A DNA stretch of 64,000 bases. It comes from Streptomyces fungicidicus. Lineage in GTDB: Bacteria > Actinomycetota > Actinomycetes > Streptomycetales > Streptomycetaceae. The notes under the pieces are model-generated. The model was not told the origin of the DNA. It was given only the letters and a program-made list of their open reading frames with translations, and made no database searches. Where the stretch lies: assembly GCF_003665435.1 (NCBI RefSeq), contig NZ_CP023408.1, positions 372,001 through 436,000 on the forward strand, in the 5' to 3' direction. The translations under genes were made by a program, and so were the position numbers. Of the stretch, positions 26,710-35,025 are shown in pieces; within the stretch, counting starts at the first letter, position 1; every line of letters starts with the position of its first letter.

Positions 26710-27594
26710 TCACGCGCCCCCGTGGTCCAGCAGGGACATCAGGGCACGCGCCGCCGGACTGGTCGCCCGCGGCGACGGCACCAGGGCGACCGTCTCGTAG
26801 GCCGCCTCGCCGGTGTCCTTCAGCGGGAGCGCCGTGAGCGCCTCCCGCTTGTGCCGGAAGTGCCGCGGCACGACGGCGACCCCCAGGTTCTCGTCGACCA
26901 GGTCGAGCAGGCTGTGCACGTCGTTCACCTCCAGCGCCACCGTGCGCCGGACCCCCGCGGCGGCGAAGGCGGCGTCCGTGGCGCGGCGCGGACCCCAGTC
27001 CGGGTGGAAGTCGACGAACACCTCGCCGGCCAGGCCGGCCGGGGTGAGCGGCAGCCCGGCCCGCGCGAGCCGGTGCTCCGGATGGCACAGCACCGTCATC
27101 GGCTCGGCCGTCAGCGGCACCGACCGCAGCTGGTCCGGGTCCGCCTCCGTGCGGTAGGCGAAGGCCAGATCCAGCCGCCCCGCCGCGACCTCCTCCGCCA
27201 GCGCCGCCGACCCCCACTGCCGCAGCCGGATCTCCACGTCGGGGTGGAGCCGCCGGAACGCGGCGAGCAGCTCCGCCACGTTCACCCCGGCGATGCACTG
27301 CTCGGCGCCCACCGTCAGGGTGCCGCGCAGCACGCCCTGGACCGCGGCCACGGCCTCGTGCGCCGCCCGCACCTGAGCCAGGATCCGCTCGGCCTCCGCC
27401 AGCAGCGCCCGCCCCGCCTCGGTGAGGGTCACCCGGCGGGTCGTCCGCACGAACAGCGGCGTCTGCAGTTCGCGCTCGAGGGCGCGGATGGACGCGGACA
27501 GGCCCGACTGGGAGACCATCAGCCGTTCCGCCGCGCGGGTGAAGTGCTGGTCCTCGGCCACGGCGACGAAATGCTGGAGGTGACGCAGTTCCAT
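26710..27594 (-). CDS. LysR family transcriptional regulator
   Basis: A 294-residue LysR regulator. The winged helix-turn-helix covers residues 1-60 (MELRHLQHFVAVAEDQHFTR, then RLMVSQSGLSASIRALEREL); the effector-binding domain covers 90-290. It is divergent from the aldo/keto reductase gene with 128 bases between starts, the classic layout for a LysR regulator and its target. A candidate T-N11-A site lies in the gap at 27608-27628. The inducer is unknown. Confidence 0.9.
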   Translation of the reverse strand: MELRHLQHFVAVAEDQHFTRAAERLMVSQSGLSASIRALERELQTPLFVRTTRRVTLTEAGRALLAEAERILAQVRAAHEAVAAVQGVLRGTLTVGAEQCIAGVNVAELLAAFRRLHPDVEIRLRQWGSAALAEEVAAGRLDLAFAYRTEADPDQLRSVPLTAEPMTVLCHPEHRLARAGLPLTPAGLAGEVFVDFHPDWGPRRATDAAFAAAGVRRTVALEVNDVHSLLDLVDENLGVAVVPRHFRHKREALTALPLKDTGEAAYETVALVPSPRATSPAARALMSLLDHGGA

Positions 27595-27607
27595 GATTGA
27601 GAAGCGT

Positions 27608-27628
27608 ATCCGCTGAATTCCATCGGAT
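27608..27628. promoter_or_regulatory. Candidate LysR binding site
   Basis: Inverted repeat ATCCG-N11-CGGAT between the divergent lysR and gpr genes, 14 bases from the regulator start. The 11-base spacing fits the LysR recognition pattern. Confidence 0.5.
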
Positions 27629-27722
27629 TCTTCTGTTGGACCACTGCCCGCAGGTCACGACAGAGTGGAAGGGCGGTTTCGACGGAACCGCCGAGACATG
27701 TGCCAACCCCTCAGGAGTCGTG

Positions 27723-28715
<993 letters not shown>

Positions 28716-28724
28716 CCGCCGCGG

Positions 28725-29108
28725 TCACGCCCCCTCGGGGAGCCGGTCCAGGAAGCCGTACACGGCCCGGACGCGGTGCCCGGAGCCGAGCGTGATCACG
28801 TCCGAGCCCGCGACGGGGGCGGAGCCGTCCGCGGTGTTCACCAGCTCCCACGAGAAGCGGGCGGTGTCGTGGTGGCCGTCGACCGTCCCGGCGAGCCGGA
28901 AGGCGAAGCCGGGGAACCGGTCGTGCGCCGCCGCGATCACCGCGGTGATCGCCTCGTGGCCGACGGCGTCGGCCAGCGGGTCGGTGTAACGGCCGTCCTC
29001 GGTCCAGGCGGCGGCGACCGCCCTGGCGCGCGCCTGCGCGTCCCCGGCGTTCCAGGCGTCGAAGTAGCGGGCGACGGCGGCGTCGTAGCGGTGCGCGGAT
29101 GTGGTCAT
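28725..29108 (-). CDS. SnoaL/NTF2-like protein
   Basis: A 127-residue protein of the SnoaL-like NTF2 fold (cone-shaped pocket): RYFDAWNAGDAQARA at the N terminus, AAWTEDGRYTDPLAD, then beta strands FAFRLAGTVDGHHDTARFSWELV and a C-terminal VRAVYGFLDRLP. Members include polyketide cyclases and hydroxylases but also many non-catalytic binders, so no reaction is assigned. ATG 29108 has AGGGGGA upstream. It is convergent with gpr, nine bases between stops. Confidence 0.8.
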   Translation of the reverse strand: MTTSAHRYDAAVARYFDAWNAGDAQARARAVAAAWTEDGRYTDPLADAVGHEAITAVIAAAHDRFPGFAFRLAGTVDGHHDTARFSWELVNTADGSAPVAGSDVITLGSGHRVRAVYGFLDRLPEGA

Positions 29109-29445
29109 GAGGAATCCCCCTGGGAGATCGTGGCTGCCGGTCGGACACCGGGTCCCCGTCGCGGTGACCCGGTGGTCACACCCTGCCCGCGCGCCCGCCG
29201 GCGGTCGATTACCTCCGAGGTCATCCGGCACCCGCCGGACGCACCCGCACCGTTTCGGCCAGGGGCGGCCGTGAATATGCCAGGAGACTGGCCGGAAACA
29301 CATGGTGACAGTGTTTCAGCGGTGAACATACTCGACAGCGAGAGCGCTTCACACCGCGCGACGGCGCCCTCACGCACAGCATGCGAGCCACGAGGCGGGC
29401 AGCCGGCCCGGCCCGGCGGGCGAGCGACGCAGCGGGGGAGGGAAC
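29109..29445. other. Intergenic region upstream of the TTA-codon gene
   Basis: A 337-bp gap between two divergent starts with no convincing reading frame. It holds the inverted repeat at 29295-29317 and a CATACT -10-like hexamer at 29327-29332, reading toward the + strand gene. Confidence 0.5.
29295..29317. promoter_or_regulatory. Inverted repeat next to a -10 hexamer
   Basis: GAAACAC (29295-29301) and GTGTTTC (29311-29317) are perfect 7-bp arms separated by 9 bases, ending 9 bases before CATACT at 29327. This places it over the -35 region of the gene at 29446, as expected for an operator. Confidence 0.5.
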
Positions 29446-29856
29446 GTGCACGACGAATTCCTGTGCCATGTCACCGCCTACGGGGTCTGCGACGGCCGCC
29501 GTATCGGAGTACCCCTGGGCACCTACCGGGCGCCCACCCTCGCCCTCGCCCTGTGGTGGCTGCGCGACCGCGCCCTCTGGATCGCCGAGCGCCTCGACCC
29601 GCGGCCCGACGCCGAGCACTTACCGGCGGGCGCGCTGATGCCGGTACCCGACGGCGTGCCCGACGTACCCGCCGTGCTGCGCGCCTGGTGCGGCGACGCC
29701 GCCCGGCAGGAGGCGGTGGCCGAGGAACTCGCCGCCGGCCGGATGGTGCGCGTCGCCACCGGCGACGACACCACCGAGTACGAACTGCTGGCCGAGTCCG
29801 TGGACGCCCTGCGCATGCAGCGCGCCGCCCGGACGCTCGGCGTCCCGGTCGCCTGA
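29446..29856 (+). CDS. Hypothetical protein with a TTA (bldA) codon
   Basis: A 136-residue soluble protein that I do not recognise. It begins HDEFLCHVTAYGVCDGRRIGVPLG, has LALALWWLRDRALWIAERL in the middle and ends VDALRMQRAARTLGVPVA. No signal peptide or membrane helix is evident. GTG 29446 has GGGGAGGGAAC upstream. Codon 59 (29620-29622, in the EHLPAG stretch) is TTA, which in Streptomyces needs the developmentally controlled bldA tRNA. It is the only in-frame TTA I found in the window, so translation is probably tied to late growth. Convergent with the streptophobe gene. Confidence 0.75.
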   Translation: MHDEFLCHVTAYGVCDGRRIGVPLGTYRAPTLALALWWLRDRALWIAERLDPRPDAEHLPAGALMPVPDGVPDVPAVLRAWCGDAARQEAVAEELAAGRMVRVATGDDTTEYELLAESVDALRMQRAARTLGVPVA

Positions 29857-29891
29857 CCGCGCACTTCGCGACGAACGCGGGCGTCACCGGG

Positions 29892-31166
29892 TCAGCCGCC
29901 CGGCCCCGCCGCGTCCCGCCGCCGCACCGCGCGCGCCAGCAGCGCCCCCGCGAAGCCGGTGACCAGGCCCCACAGCAGGGCCAGGCCCACGGCGCCCCAC
30001 AGCCGCGGCCGCAGCAGCACCTGCCCGGAGAAGCCCTCGCCCAGACCGCCGATGCCGAGCACGGACAGGCCCAGCCGCGCGGTGATCCGGGCCATCAGAC
30101 AGATCATCAGCACCGTCAGCGCCAGCGCCACCGCCATGCGCACGGCGTGCTGCCAGGCCCGGACCCGGGCGGGGGAGCACGCCGCCGTCGCGAACGCGGT
30201 GGCGAGCAGCAGCGCCGCGACCACCACGAGCAGCCACCACCACTTCCCGCCGTCGTGCTCGACGAGCGTGCCCAGGTTCAGCACGGAGACGTCCGGTGTG
30301 CGCAGCACCTCGTCCAGGACGTGCGGCATGGGCAGCCCGAAGGGCCCCTCCACCCTGCCGTCCCAGGTGGCGCCCAGTCCGACGGTCAGCGCCAGCCAGG
30401 CGATGTTGGGCAGCCCGAGCAGGATCACGGCGAACGTCTCAGCCGGGTGGCCCCGGGTGGCGGCGACGACCAGCGCGATCACTAGGCAGATGACGACCGC
30501 GGCCAGCAGCAGCCCCACCATCCCCCACGCCGCGGGACGCACCGCCGTCCGCAGCCGCAGCAGCCCGGACGGCAGCGGGGCGTCGCGGGACACCGCCAGC
30601 GACACCACCAGCACGCCCGCCAGCCAGAGCAGACCGATGAGGACGGTCGGGACCACGTTCGTGGAGAAGCCCACCACCGGGGTGAAGCCGAACAGGTCGC
30701 CCAGGTCGCCGAGCGGGCCGTCCCCGAGGGAGAGCTCGAACGTGTGCCGCGCGACCAGCGCCAGGCCGAGCACCGCGAGCAGCCACAGGGCGGCGATCCG
30801 GGCGGTCCACCCGGCCAGTTCCGGCGCCCCGGCGCCGTCCCGGTGACGCAGCGGGCGCAGGAATCCCCCGCCGAGGACCAGCGCCCCGGCGAGGGTGACC
30901 GACAACGGGATGACCGTCAGACCGCCCTCCGTGCCGGCCAGGCCCCCGGCGTCCCCCGAGAGCTCGACCGTGCCGCCGACGGCGGTGACCACGGCCGCCG
31001 CGACCACCGGGGGGAAGGACCCCTCCGGGAGGTCCGTGGCACCGGCCGCCCACAGCCCCAGCGCGGCCACCGCGCCCATCGTGATCAGCGTGCCGAGAAC
31101 CGTGGCGAGGGCCGGGCCCCAGCCGTGACGGGCGATCGGACGGCCGGAATCAGTACGTGAGCTCAC
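29892..31166 (-). CDS. Streptophobe family integral membrane protein
   Basis: A 424-residue membrane protein with about ten predicted helices, for example LATVLGTLITMGAVAALGL, VTLAGALVLGGGFL, GMVGLLLAAVVICLVIALVV and LLVVVAALLLATAFATAA. The extracellular FGFTPVVGFSTNVVP and FGLPMPHVLDEVLRTPDVSV loops are typical of the streptophobe family, of unknown function and largely restricted to Streptomyces. The start is GTG 31166; its leader is weak. It is alone in its transcription unit. Confidence 0.8.
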   Translation of the reverse strand: MSSRTDSGRPIARHGWGPALATVLGTLITMGAVAALGLWAAGATDLPEGSFPPVVAAAVVTAVGGTVELSGDAGGLAGTEGGLTVIPLSVTLAGALVLGGGFLRPLRHRDGAGAPELAGWTARIAALWLLAVLGLALVARHTFELSLGDGPLGDLGDLFGFTPVVGFSTNVVPTVLIGLLWLAGVLVVSLAVSRDAPLPSGLLRLRTAVRPAAWGMVGLLLAAVVICLVIALVVAATRGHPAETFAVILLGLPNIAWLALTVGLGATWDGRVEGPFGLPMPHVLDEVLRTPDVSVLNLGTLVEHDGGKWWWLLVVVAALLLATAFATAACSPARVRAWQHAVRMAVALALTVLMICLMARITARLGLSVLGIGGLGEGFSGQVLLRPRLWGAVGLALLWGLVTGFAGALLARAVRRRDAAGPGG

Positions 31167-31212
31167 GTCAGCACGCTAAGCAGCCCCGGCCGCCCCCGCC
31201 CGCCGGGAGCCC

Positions 31213-31644
31213 CTAACCGGGACGTCCCTGGCCCGTCCGGATCACCAGGGCGTGGTCACCGAGGCCCAGCAGGCGGCCGGGCGGCAGTTCGCCGCGGGTC
31301 GTGAGGATCGCCTCGATGCGGGCGGTGACCGGATCGAACGCCGCGTCCAGCACCGTGCCCCGCTCCTCACCGCACTCGGTGAGCACCCTGCTCCCCACCA
31401 GATCCCGGTGCGGCGGGACCTCCGCGGGGCCGCCGGACGGGCGGGCGATCAGCATGTCCGGGCCGGCCGCGCCCAGCGCGTCCCAGGCCACCACCGCCTC
31501 CTTGCGGAGCCGTCCGCGCCGTATCCGCACATGGGTGACCTCCGCGGAGGACGCGTCGACCGTCAGGGCCCGCACCACCCCGACGCGGTCCGCGTCGCCC
31601 GGGGTCAGCACCGGCAGCCCCCGCACCCGCGAGAACAGCATCAT
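31213..31644 (-). CDS. PRC-barrel domain protein (second of a pair)
   Basis: A 143-residue protein with one or two PRC-barrel-like units: LFSRVRGLPVLTPGDADRVG, VVRALTVDASSAEVTHVRI, and a second HRDLVGSRVLTECGEERGTVLDAAFDP. PRC-barrels occur in RNA-processing and photosynthetic proteins and often bind proteins or RNA at the membrane. ATG 31644 overlaps the stop of the upstream PRC-barrel gene in an ATGA arrangement, so the two are translationally coupled and probably act together. Confidence 0.75.
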   Translation of the reverse strand: MMLFSRVRGLPVLTPGDADRVGVVRALTVDASSAEVTHVRIRRGRLRKEAVVAWDALGAAGPDMLIARPSGGPAEVPPHRDLVGSRVLTECGEERGTVLDAAFDPVTARIEAILTTRGELPPGRLLGLGDHALVIRTGQGRPG

Positions 31645-32225
31645 CGGTCCGCGCCCCTCCCGCGCCCGTGGTGGACGCCGGCGCGGGCCACGAAGGCCGG
31701 CAGGTCGTCGGAGACGTACGTCGTCGCCTGCGCCGGGATCACCAGCCGCCGGCCGGAGACGCTCACGGCCTCGCCCCGCGGCACGTACACCTGGTGCCGC
31801 CGGTGCCGCGATCCGGGCACCAGTTCCCGGTGCGCGGCCAGCCGGAAGGCGACCAGCCGGCCGCTGGTGCCGCCCTCCACCAGCACATCGAGCACCGTGC
31901 CCACCAGGTCGCCGTCGTCGGTCAGCACCTGCGCCCCGAGCAGCCGCCCGCGCAGCGCGTCCCGGCGCGCCGCCGACAGGGGCAGGTCGCACAGGGCGCC
32001 CTCGTCGCGGACCATCACCGCGTGCCGGCCCAGACAGTGCACGGCGGGCCAGGGCAGGTCCCGCGGCACCGGGCCGGACAGCAGGGTCCGGCCGGTCAGG
32101 GTGAAGCTCGCGATCCGCCCGGCCGCGGTGTCGAAGACGGTGTCCTTGACATGGGCCACGGCGTCGCCGCCCAGCGTCACCACGGGCAGCGTCATCAGGC
32201 TCCGCACCGCCGTCAGCTCGTTCAT
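31641..32225 (-). CDS. PRC-barrel domain protein (first of a pair)
   Basis: A 194-residue protein with PRC-barrel-like repeats (RSLMTLPVVTLGGDAVAHVKDTVFD, then RRDALRGRLLGAQVLTDDGDLVGTVLD). No signal peptide. I chose ATG 32225, with AAGGG upstream; earlier codons in the frame have no coding character. It overlaps the downstream PRC gene by four bases. Its start is divergent from the anti-sigma kinase gene at 32381. A role in envelope or stress physiology is only a guess from context. Confidence 0.75.
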   Translation of the reverse strand: MNELTAVRSLMTLPVVTLGGDAVAHVKDTVFDTAAGRIASFTLTGRTLLSGPVPRDLPWPAVHCLGRHAVMVRDEGALCDLPLSAARRDALRGRLLGAQVLTDDGDLVGTVLDVLVEGGTSGRLVAFRLAAHRELVPGSRHRRHQVYVPRGEAVSVSGRRLVIPAQATTYVSDDLPAFVARAGVHHGRGRGADR

Positions 32226-32304
32226 CGCACACGCCCTTCCCGGTCCCGCGGGATCCCGCCACGACCGGGTTCCCCGTCCCGCGCAGGCGCACACGGATCA
32301 GGTG

Positions 32305-32329
32305 GACTGCGCCGCCGGAGTCGGGGTAC
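32305..32329 (+). promoter_or_regulatory. SigB/SigL-type promoter of the anti-sigma gene
   Basis: GACT (32305-32308), 15 bases, GGGTAC (32324-32329) fits the Streptomyces SigB-family consensus GNNT-N14-16-GGGTAY. The predicted transcript start is about 45 bases before the ATG at 32381. Confidence 0.6.
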
Positions 32330-32380
32330 CAGGACTGGTGCAGATTCGTCCGGCCGGTCCGGCTTCGCAGAGAGAAACGC

Positions 32381-32836
32381 ATGATCTACCACCTGGACGG
32401 GGCAGTGATACCGACTGGTTTCGACGTGCCCGTGGAACCGCTGAGGCGGGCGGCACACTTCACCGGTGAGCCGGGATGCATCGCCGAGGCGCGGGCGTTC
32501 GCCACGCGCTTCCTCGAGCAGCTCAGGACCGAGTGGTGCGCCACGATCGACGAGCGCGTCGGCGGCGCCGTGCTGCTGGTGGTGAGCGAACTCGTCACCA
32601 ACGCGGACCGGCACAGCGACGGGCCGTACATCCTGGAGCTGGAGGGCACGGACGCCTCGCTCACGGTGATGGTCTACGACAGCAGCGCTACCCTGCCCCG
32701 CGTCTTCCCCCGCAACCCGGAGCGGATCGGCCGGCACGGCCTGGAGATCGTCCGCGCGCTGGCGGGAGAGGTCACCGTGGAGCGCGTGCCGGTCGGCAAG
32801 CGCGTGCGCGCGGTCGTCCACCTCGACGCGCGCTGA
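32381..32836 (+). CDS. Anti-sigma factor-type histidine-kinase-like ATPase (RsbW family)
   Basis: A 151-residue stand-alone GHKL ATPase domain. The N box is LLVVSELVTNADRHS, the ATP-lid region is VMVYDSSATLPRVF, and GRHGLEIVRALAGE is the G2 region. Such proteins hold SigB-like sigma factors inactive and phosphorylate anti-anti-sigma proteins. Convergent with sigL, separated by a bidirectional terminator, it is the natural candidate regulator of SigL, although no anti-anti-sigma gene is adjacent. ATG 32381 has GAGAGA upstream. A SigB-type promoter precedes it, suggesting feedback. Confidence 0.85.
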   Translation: MIYHLDGAVIPTGFDVPVEPLRRAAHFTGEPGCIAEARAFATRFLEQLRTEWCATIDERVGGAVLLVVSELVTNADRHSDGPYILELEGTDASLTVMVYDSSATLPRVFPRNPERIGRHGLEIVRALAGEVTVERVPVGKRVRAVVHLDAR

Positions 32837-32870
32837 GGGGCCGGCCGGTGTCCCGGCCGGCCCCTCAGCG
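32831..32870. terminator. Bidirectional terminator between anti-sigma gene and sigL
   Basis: Perfect 18-bp stem (32831-32848 with 32853-32870) and a TGTC loop. The stop codon of the upstream gene lies inside the left arm, and the sigL stop is 15 bases beyond the right arm. Confidence 0.9.
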
Positions 32871-32884
32871 GTGTACCCGGTCTG

Positions 32885-33772
32885 TCAGGCGCAGCCGAGC
32901 TCGCCCAGCATGCCCACCCGCAGACGGGCGATGATCCGCTTGATCAGGCGGGACACGTGCATCTGCGAGCAGCCGAGGCGCTCGCCGATCTCCGCCTGGG
33001 TGGCCTCCTCCACGAACCGCAGGTGGAGGATCTCCCGGTCGCGCGGGCTGAGCTCGGCCATCAGGGGGGCGAGCGAGTGGAAGTCCTCGACCAGCCGGAG
33101 CCCTTCCTCCTCCACGCCGATGAAGTCGGCGAGGACGGCCTCCCCGTACTCGGGACCGTCACCGGTGAGGGCCGCGTCCAGCGACGACGAGTTGTACCCG
33201 TTCGCGGCGATCTGCCCTTCGACGACCTGCTGCTCGGTGATGTTCATCAGCGTCGCGAGCTCGGCGACCGTGGGCTCCCGGTCCAGCCGGCTGGCCAGCT
33301 CCTCGCGTGCCTTGGCCAGCTCGACGCGGAGTTCCTGGAGCCGCCGGGGCACGTGCACCGCCCAGGTGGTGTCCCGGAAGAAGCGCTTGATCTCACCGAC
33401 GATGTACGGCAGCGCGAAGGAGGTGAACTCGACCTCGCGGGCCAGCTCGAACCGGTCGATGGCCTTGATCAGACCGATCATGCCGGTCTGCACGACGTCG
33501 TCCATGTCGTCGCCGCGGCCGCGGAACCGTCCCGCCGCGAACCGCACGAGTGACATGTTCATCTCGATGAGGGTGTTGCGCGCGTACTGGTACTCGCGCG
33601 TGCCCTCCTCGAGCTCCGCCAGACGGCGGAAGAACTGCCGGGACAGCTCCCTGGCGTCGCGCGGCGCGACGGCACGCGGCTGCGCCACTTCCCGCAGGGC
33701 TCCGTCACCCGTCCCGGCCTCGGCGTGCTTGTCGGCAACCTGTGCCTGCGACCGGATCACGGCGGTCCTCAT
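32885..33772 (-). CDS. sigL: SigB-family (group 3) sigma factor SigL
   Basis: A 295-residue RNA polymerase sigma factor. A 40-residue variable N terminus is followed by region 2 (RNTLIEMNMSLVRFAAGRF, DDMDDVVQTGMIGLIKAIDRFE, FTSFALPYIVGEIKRFFRD), region 3 (VPRRLQELRVELAKAREELASRL) and region 4.2 (EEATQAEIGERLGCSQMHVSRLIKRI). This is the stress/sporulation SigB group; S. coelicolor SigL belongs to a cascade with SigB and SigM. ATG 33772 has GAGAGG three bases upstream. Naming rests on context with popR/clpP. A SigB-type promoter at 33823-33847 suggests autoregulation or SigB control. Confidence 0.9.
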   Translation of the reverse strand: MRTAVIRSQAQVADKHAEAGTGDGALREVAQPRAVAPRDARELSRQFFRRLAELEEGTREYQYARNTLIEMNMSLVRFAAGRFRGRGDDMDDVVQTGMIGLIKAIDRFELAREVEFTSFALPYIVGEIKRFFRDTTWAVHVPRRLQELRVELAKAREELASRLDREPTVAELATLMNITEQQVVEGQIAANGYNSSSLDAALTGDGPEYGEAVLADFIGVEEEGLRLVEDFHSLAPLMAELSPRDREILHLRFVEEATQAEIGERLGCSQMHVSRLIKRIIARLRVGMLGELGCA

Positions 33773-33822
33773 TACCTCTCCCCACGAACGTCACGGATCG
33801 GGCATGCACCCGAACCCTGCGA

Positions 33823-33847
33823 GTACCCAGGTCGCGCCAACCCATGC
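33823..33847 (-). promoter_or_regulatory. SigB/SigL-type promoter of sigL
   Basis: On the minus strand GCAT (33847-33844), 15 bases, GGGTAC (33828-33823), matching GNNT-N14-16-GGGTAY. It would start transcription about 45 bases upstream of the sigL ATG. Confidence 0.6.
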
Positions 33848-33854
33848 CCACCAG

Positions 33855-33874
33855 GTTCCGGAAATTTTCGGAAC
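33855..33874. promoter_or_regulatory. Near-perfect palindrome between sigL and popR
   Basis: Arms GTTCCG and CGGAAC flank an A/T-rich core; 18 of 20 bases match the reverse complement. It lies just upstream of the sigL -35 element and about 145 bases upstream of popR, so a regulator bound here could act on either gene. I do not recognise the motif. Confidence 0.5.
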
Positions 33875-34006
33875 GCGGTGTGCACCGGTTGTCACCCGTA
33901 CGTCCGATGGTACGGCGCGGCGGCAGCTGCAGCAGCCCGGCCGGCACCCGGCGCGCCCTTCACTCAGGGCGGAACGCCGCTCCCTTCCCTCCGGCGCCGG
34001 AATTCC

Positions 34007-34012
34007 TAGGCT
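34007..34012 (+). promoter_or_regulatory. -10 hexamer of a leaderless popR transcript
   Basis: TAGGCT, a common Streptomyces vegetative -10 form, ends six bases before the GTG of popR. Transcription would start at about 34019, the first base of the start codon, and no Shine-Dalgarno sequence is present. Confidence 0.6.
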
Positions 34013-34018
34013 GAGCGC

Positions 34019-34399
34019 GTGACCAGTCAAGCGCCGAACCACGCCCGCGTCATTTCCCTGCGACCCGGCACGCCCGCGCCGGCCCCCGAGCCCAGAGAGC
34101 CCCTGTGGCGCCACCTCGTCGGCGACGTGCTGCGCAGGGAGCGGCTCGCCCAGGAGCGGACGCTCAAGGACGTCGCCGACGAGGCCCGGATCTCTATGCC
34201 CTATCTCTCGGAGGTGGAGCGGGGCCGCAAGGAGGCCTCCTCGGAGGTCCTCGCGGCCGCCGCCCAGGCACTCGGTCTGGGTCTCGGGGACCTGCTGACC
34301 CGTGCCCACGGAGAACTGGTCCGCGTCACCGCCCGGCGTGCCGGACCCGCCCGCGGAGTGTCCGGCACCGCGCACGACGGACTGTGCCTGGCCGCCTGA
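34019..34399 (+). CDS. popR: PopR, XRE-family activator of clpP3-clpP4
   Basis: A 126-residue XRE regulator with a helix-turn-helix at about residues 32-88 (RRERLAQERTLKDVADEARI, SMPYLSEVERGRKEASSEVL). In S. lividans PopR activates the clpP3-clpP4 operon when ClpP1/P2 is lacking; it is otherwise degraded by ClpP1/P2 through its C-terminal alanines. This copy also ends in Leu-Ala-Ala, consistent with that degron. It is convergent with clpP4, 23 bases between stops. The GTG start has no ribosome site; a -10 hexamer sits just before it, so the mRNA is probably leaderless. Confidence 0.9.
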   Translation: MTSQAPNHARVISLRPGTPAPAPEPREPLWRHLVGDVLRRERLAQERTLKDVADEARISMPYLSEVERGRKEASSEVLAAAAQALGLGLGDLLTRAHGELVRVTARRAGPARGVSGTAHDGLCLAA

Positions 34400-34422
34400 C
34401 ACCCCTCATGTGCCCCGGCGCC

Positions 34423-35025
34423 TCACCCCCTCGCCAGGCGCCGGGCCAGCACCTCGTCGGCCAGCCCGTACGACACGGCCTCCCGGGCGGTGAACACCTT
34501 GTCGCGGTCCATGTCGGCCCGCAGGGTCGCCGGGTCGTGGTGGGTGTGCCGGGCCAGCACCTCCTCCACCTGGGAACGGATCCGAACCATCTCCCTGGCC
34601 CGCAGCGCCAGATCAGAGGCGGTGCCGCGCGTTCCGCCGGAGGCCGGCTGCCCGAGCAGCACCCGCGCGTGCTCCAGCACGAACCGCCGTCCCGGATCCC
34701 CGCCGGCCAGCAGCACGGCCGCCGTGGACGCCGCCTGGCCGACGCAGAACGTCGAGATCGGCGCCTGCACGAACGTCATCGTGTCGTAGATCGCCATGAG
34801 TGAGGTGAACGAGCCGCCGGGCGAGTTGATGTAGAGCGCGATCTCGCTCTCCGGGGCCGCCGACTCCAGGTGGAGGAGCTGCGCGATGACCACGTTGGCG
34901 ACGCCGTCGTCGATCTCCGTCCCCAGGAAGACGATCCGCTCGGACAGCAGCCTGCTGAACACGTCGTAGGACCGCTCGCCCCGCGGGGTGCGCTCGACGA
35001 CGTTCGGAATCGTGTACGTCCCCAT
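34423..35025 (-). CDS. clpP4: ClpP-family protease subunit with missing catalytic His
   Basis: A 200-residue ClpP homologue, second gene of the operon. The serine (S100 in FCVGQAAS) and the acid (D175 in DMDRDKVF) are kept, and INSPGGS is intact. The catalytic histidine, which belongs in a MxHQP motif 25 residues after the serine, is replaced: the sequence is RVLLGQP, with G125 in that position. Unless another residue substitutes, this subunit should be proteolytically dead and work only in a mixed ring with ClpP3. Its ATG overlaps the ClpP3 stop by one base (TGATG), so translation is coupled. Confidence 0.9.
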   Translation of the reverse strand: MGTYTIPNVVERTPRGERSYDVFSRLLSERIVFLGTEIDDGVANVVIAQLLHLESAAPESEIALYINSPGGSFTSLMAIYDTMTFVQAPISTFCVGQAASTAAVLLAGGDPGRRFVLEHARVLLGQPASGGTRGTASDLALRAREMVRIRSQVEEVLARHTHHDPATLRADMDRDKVFTAREAVSYGLADEVLARRLARG

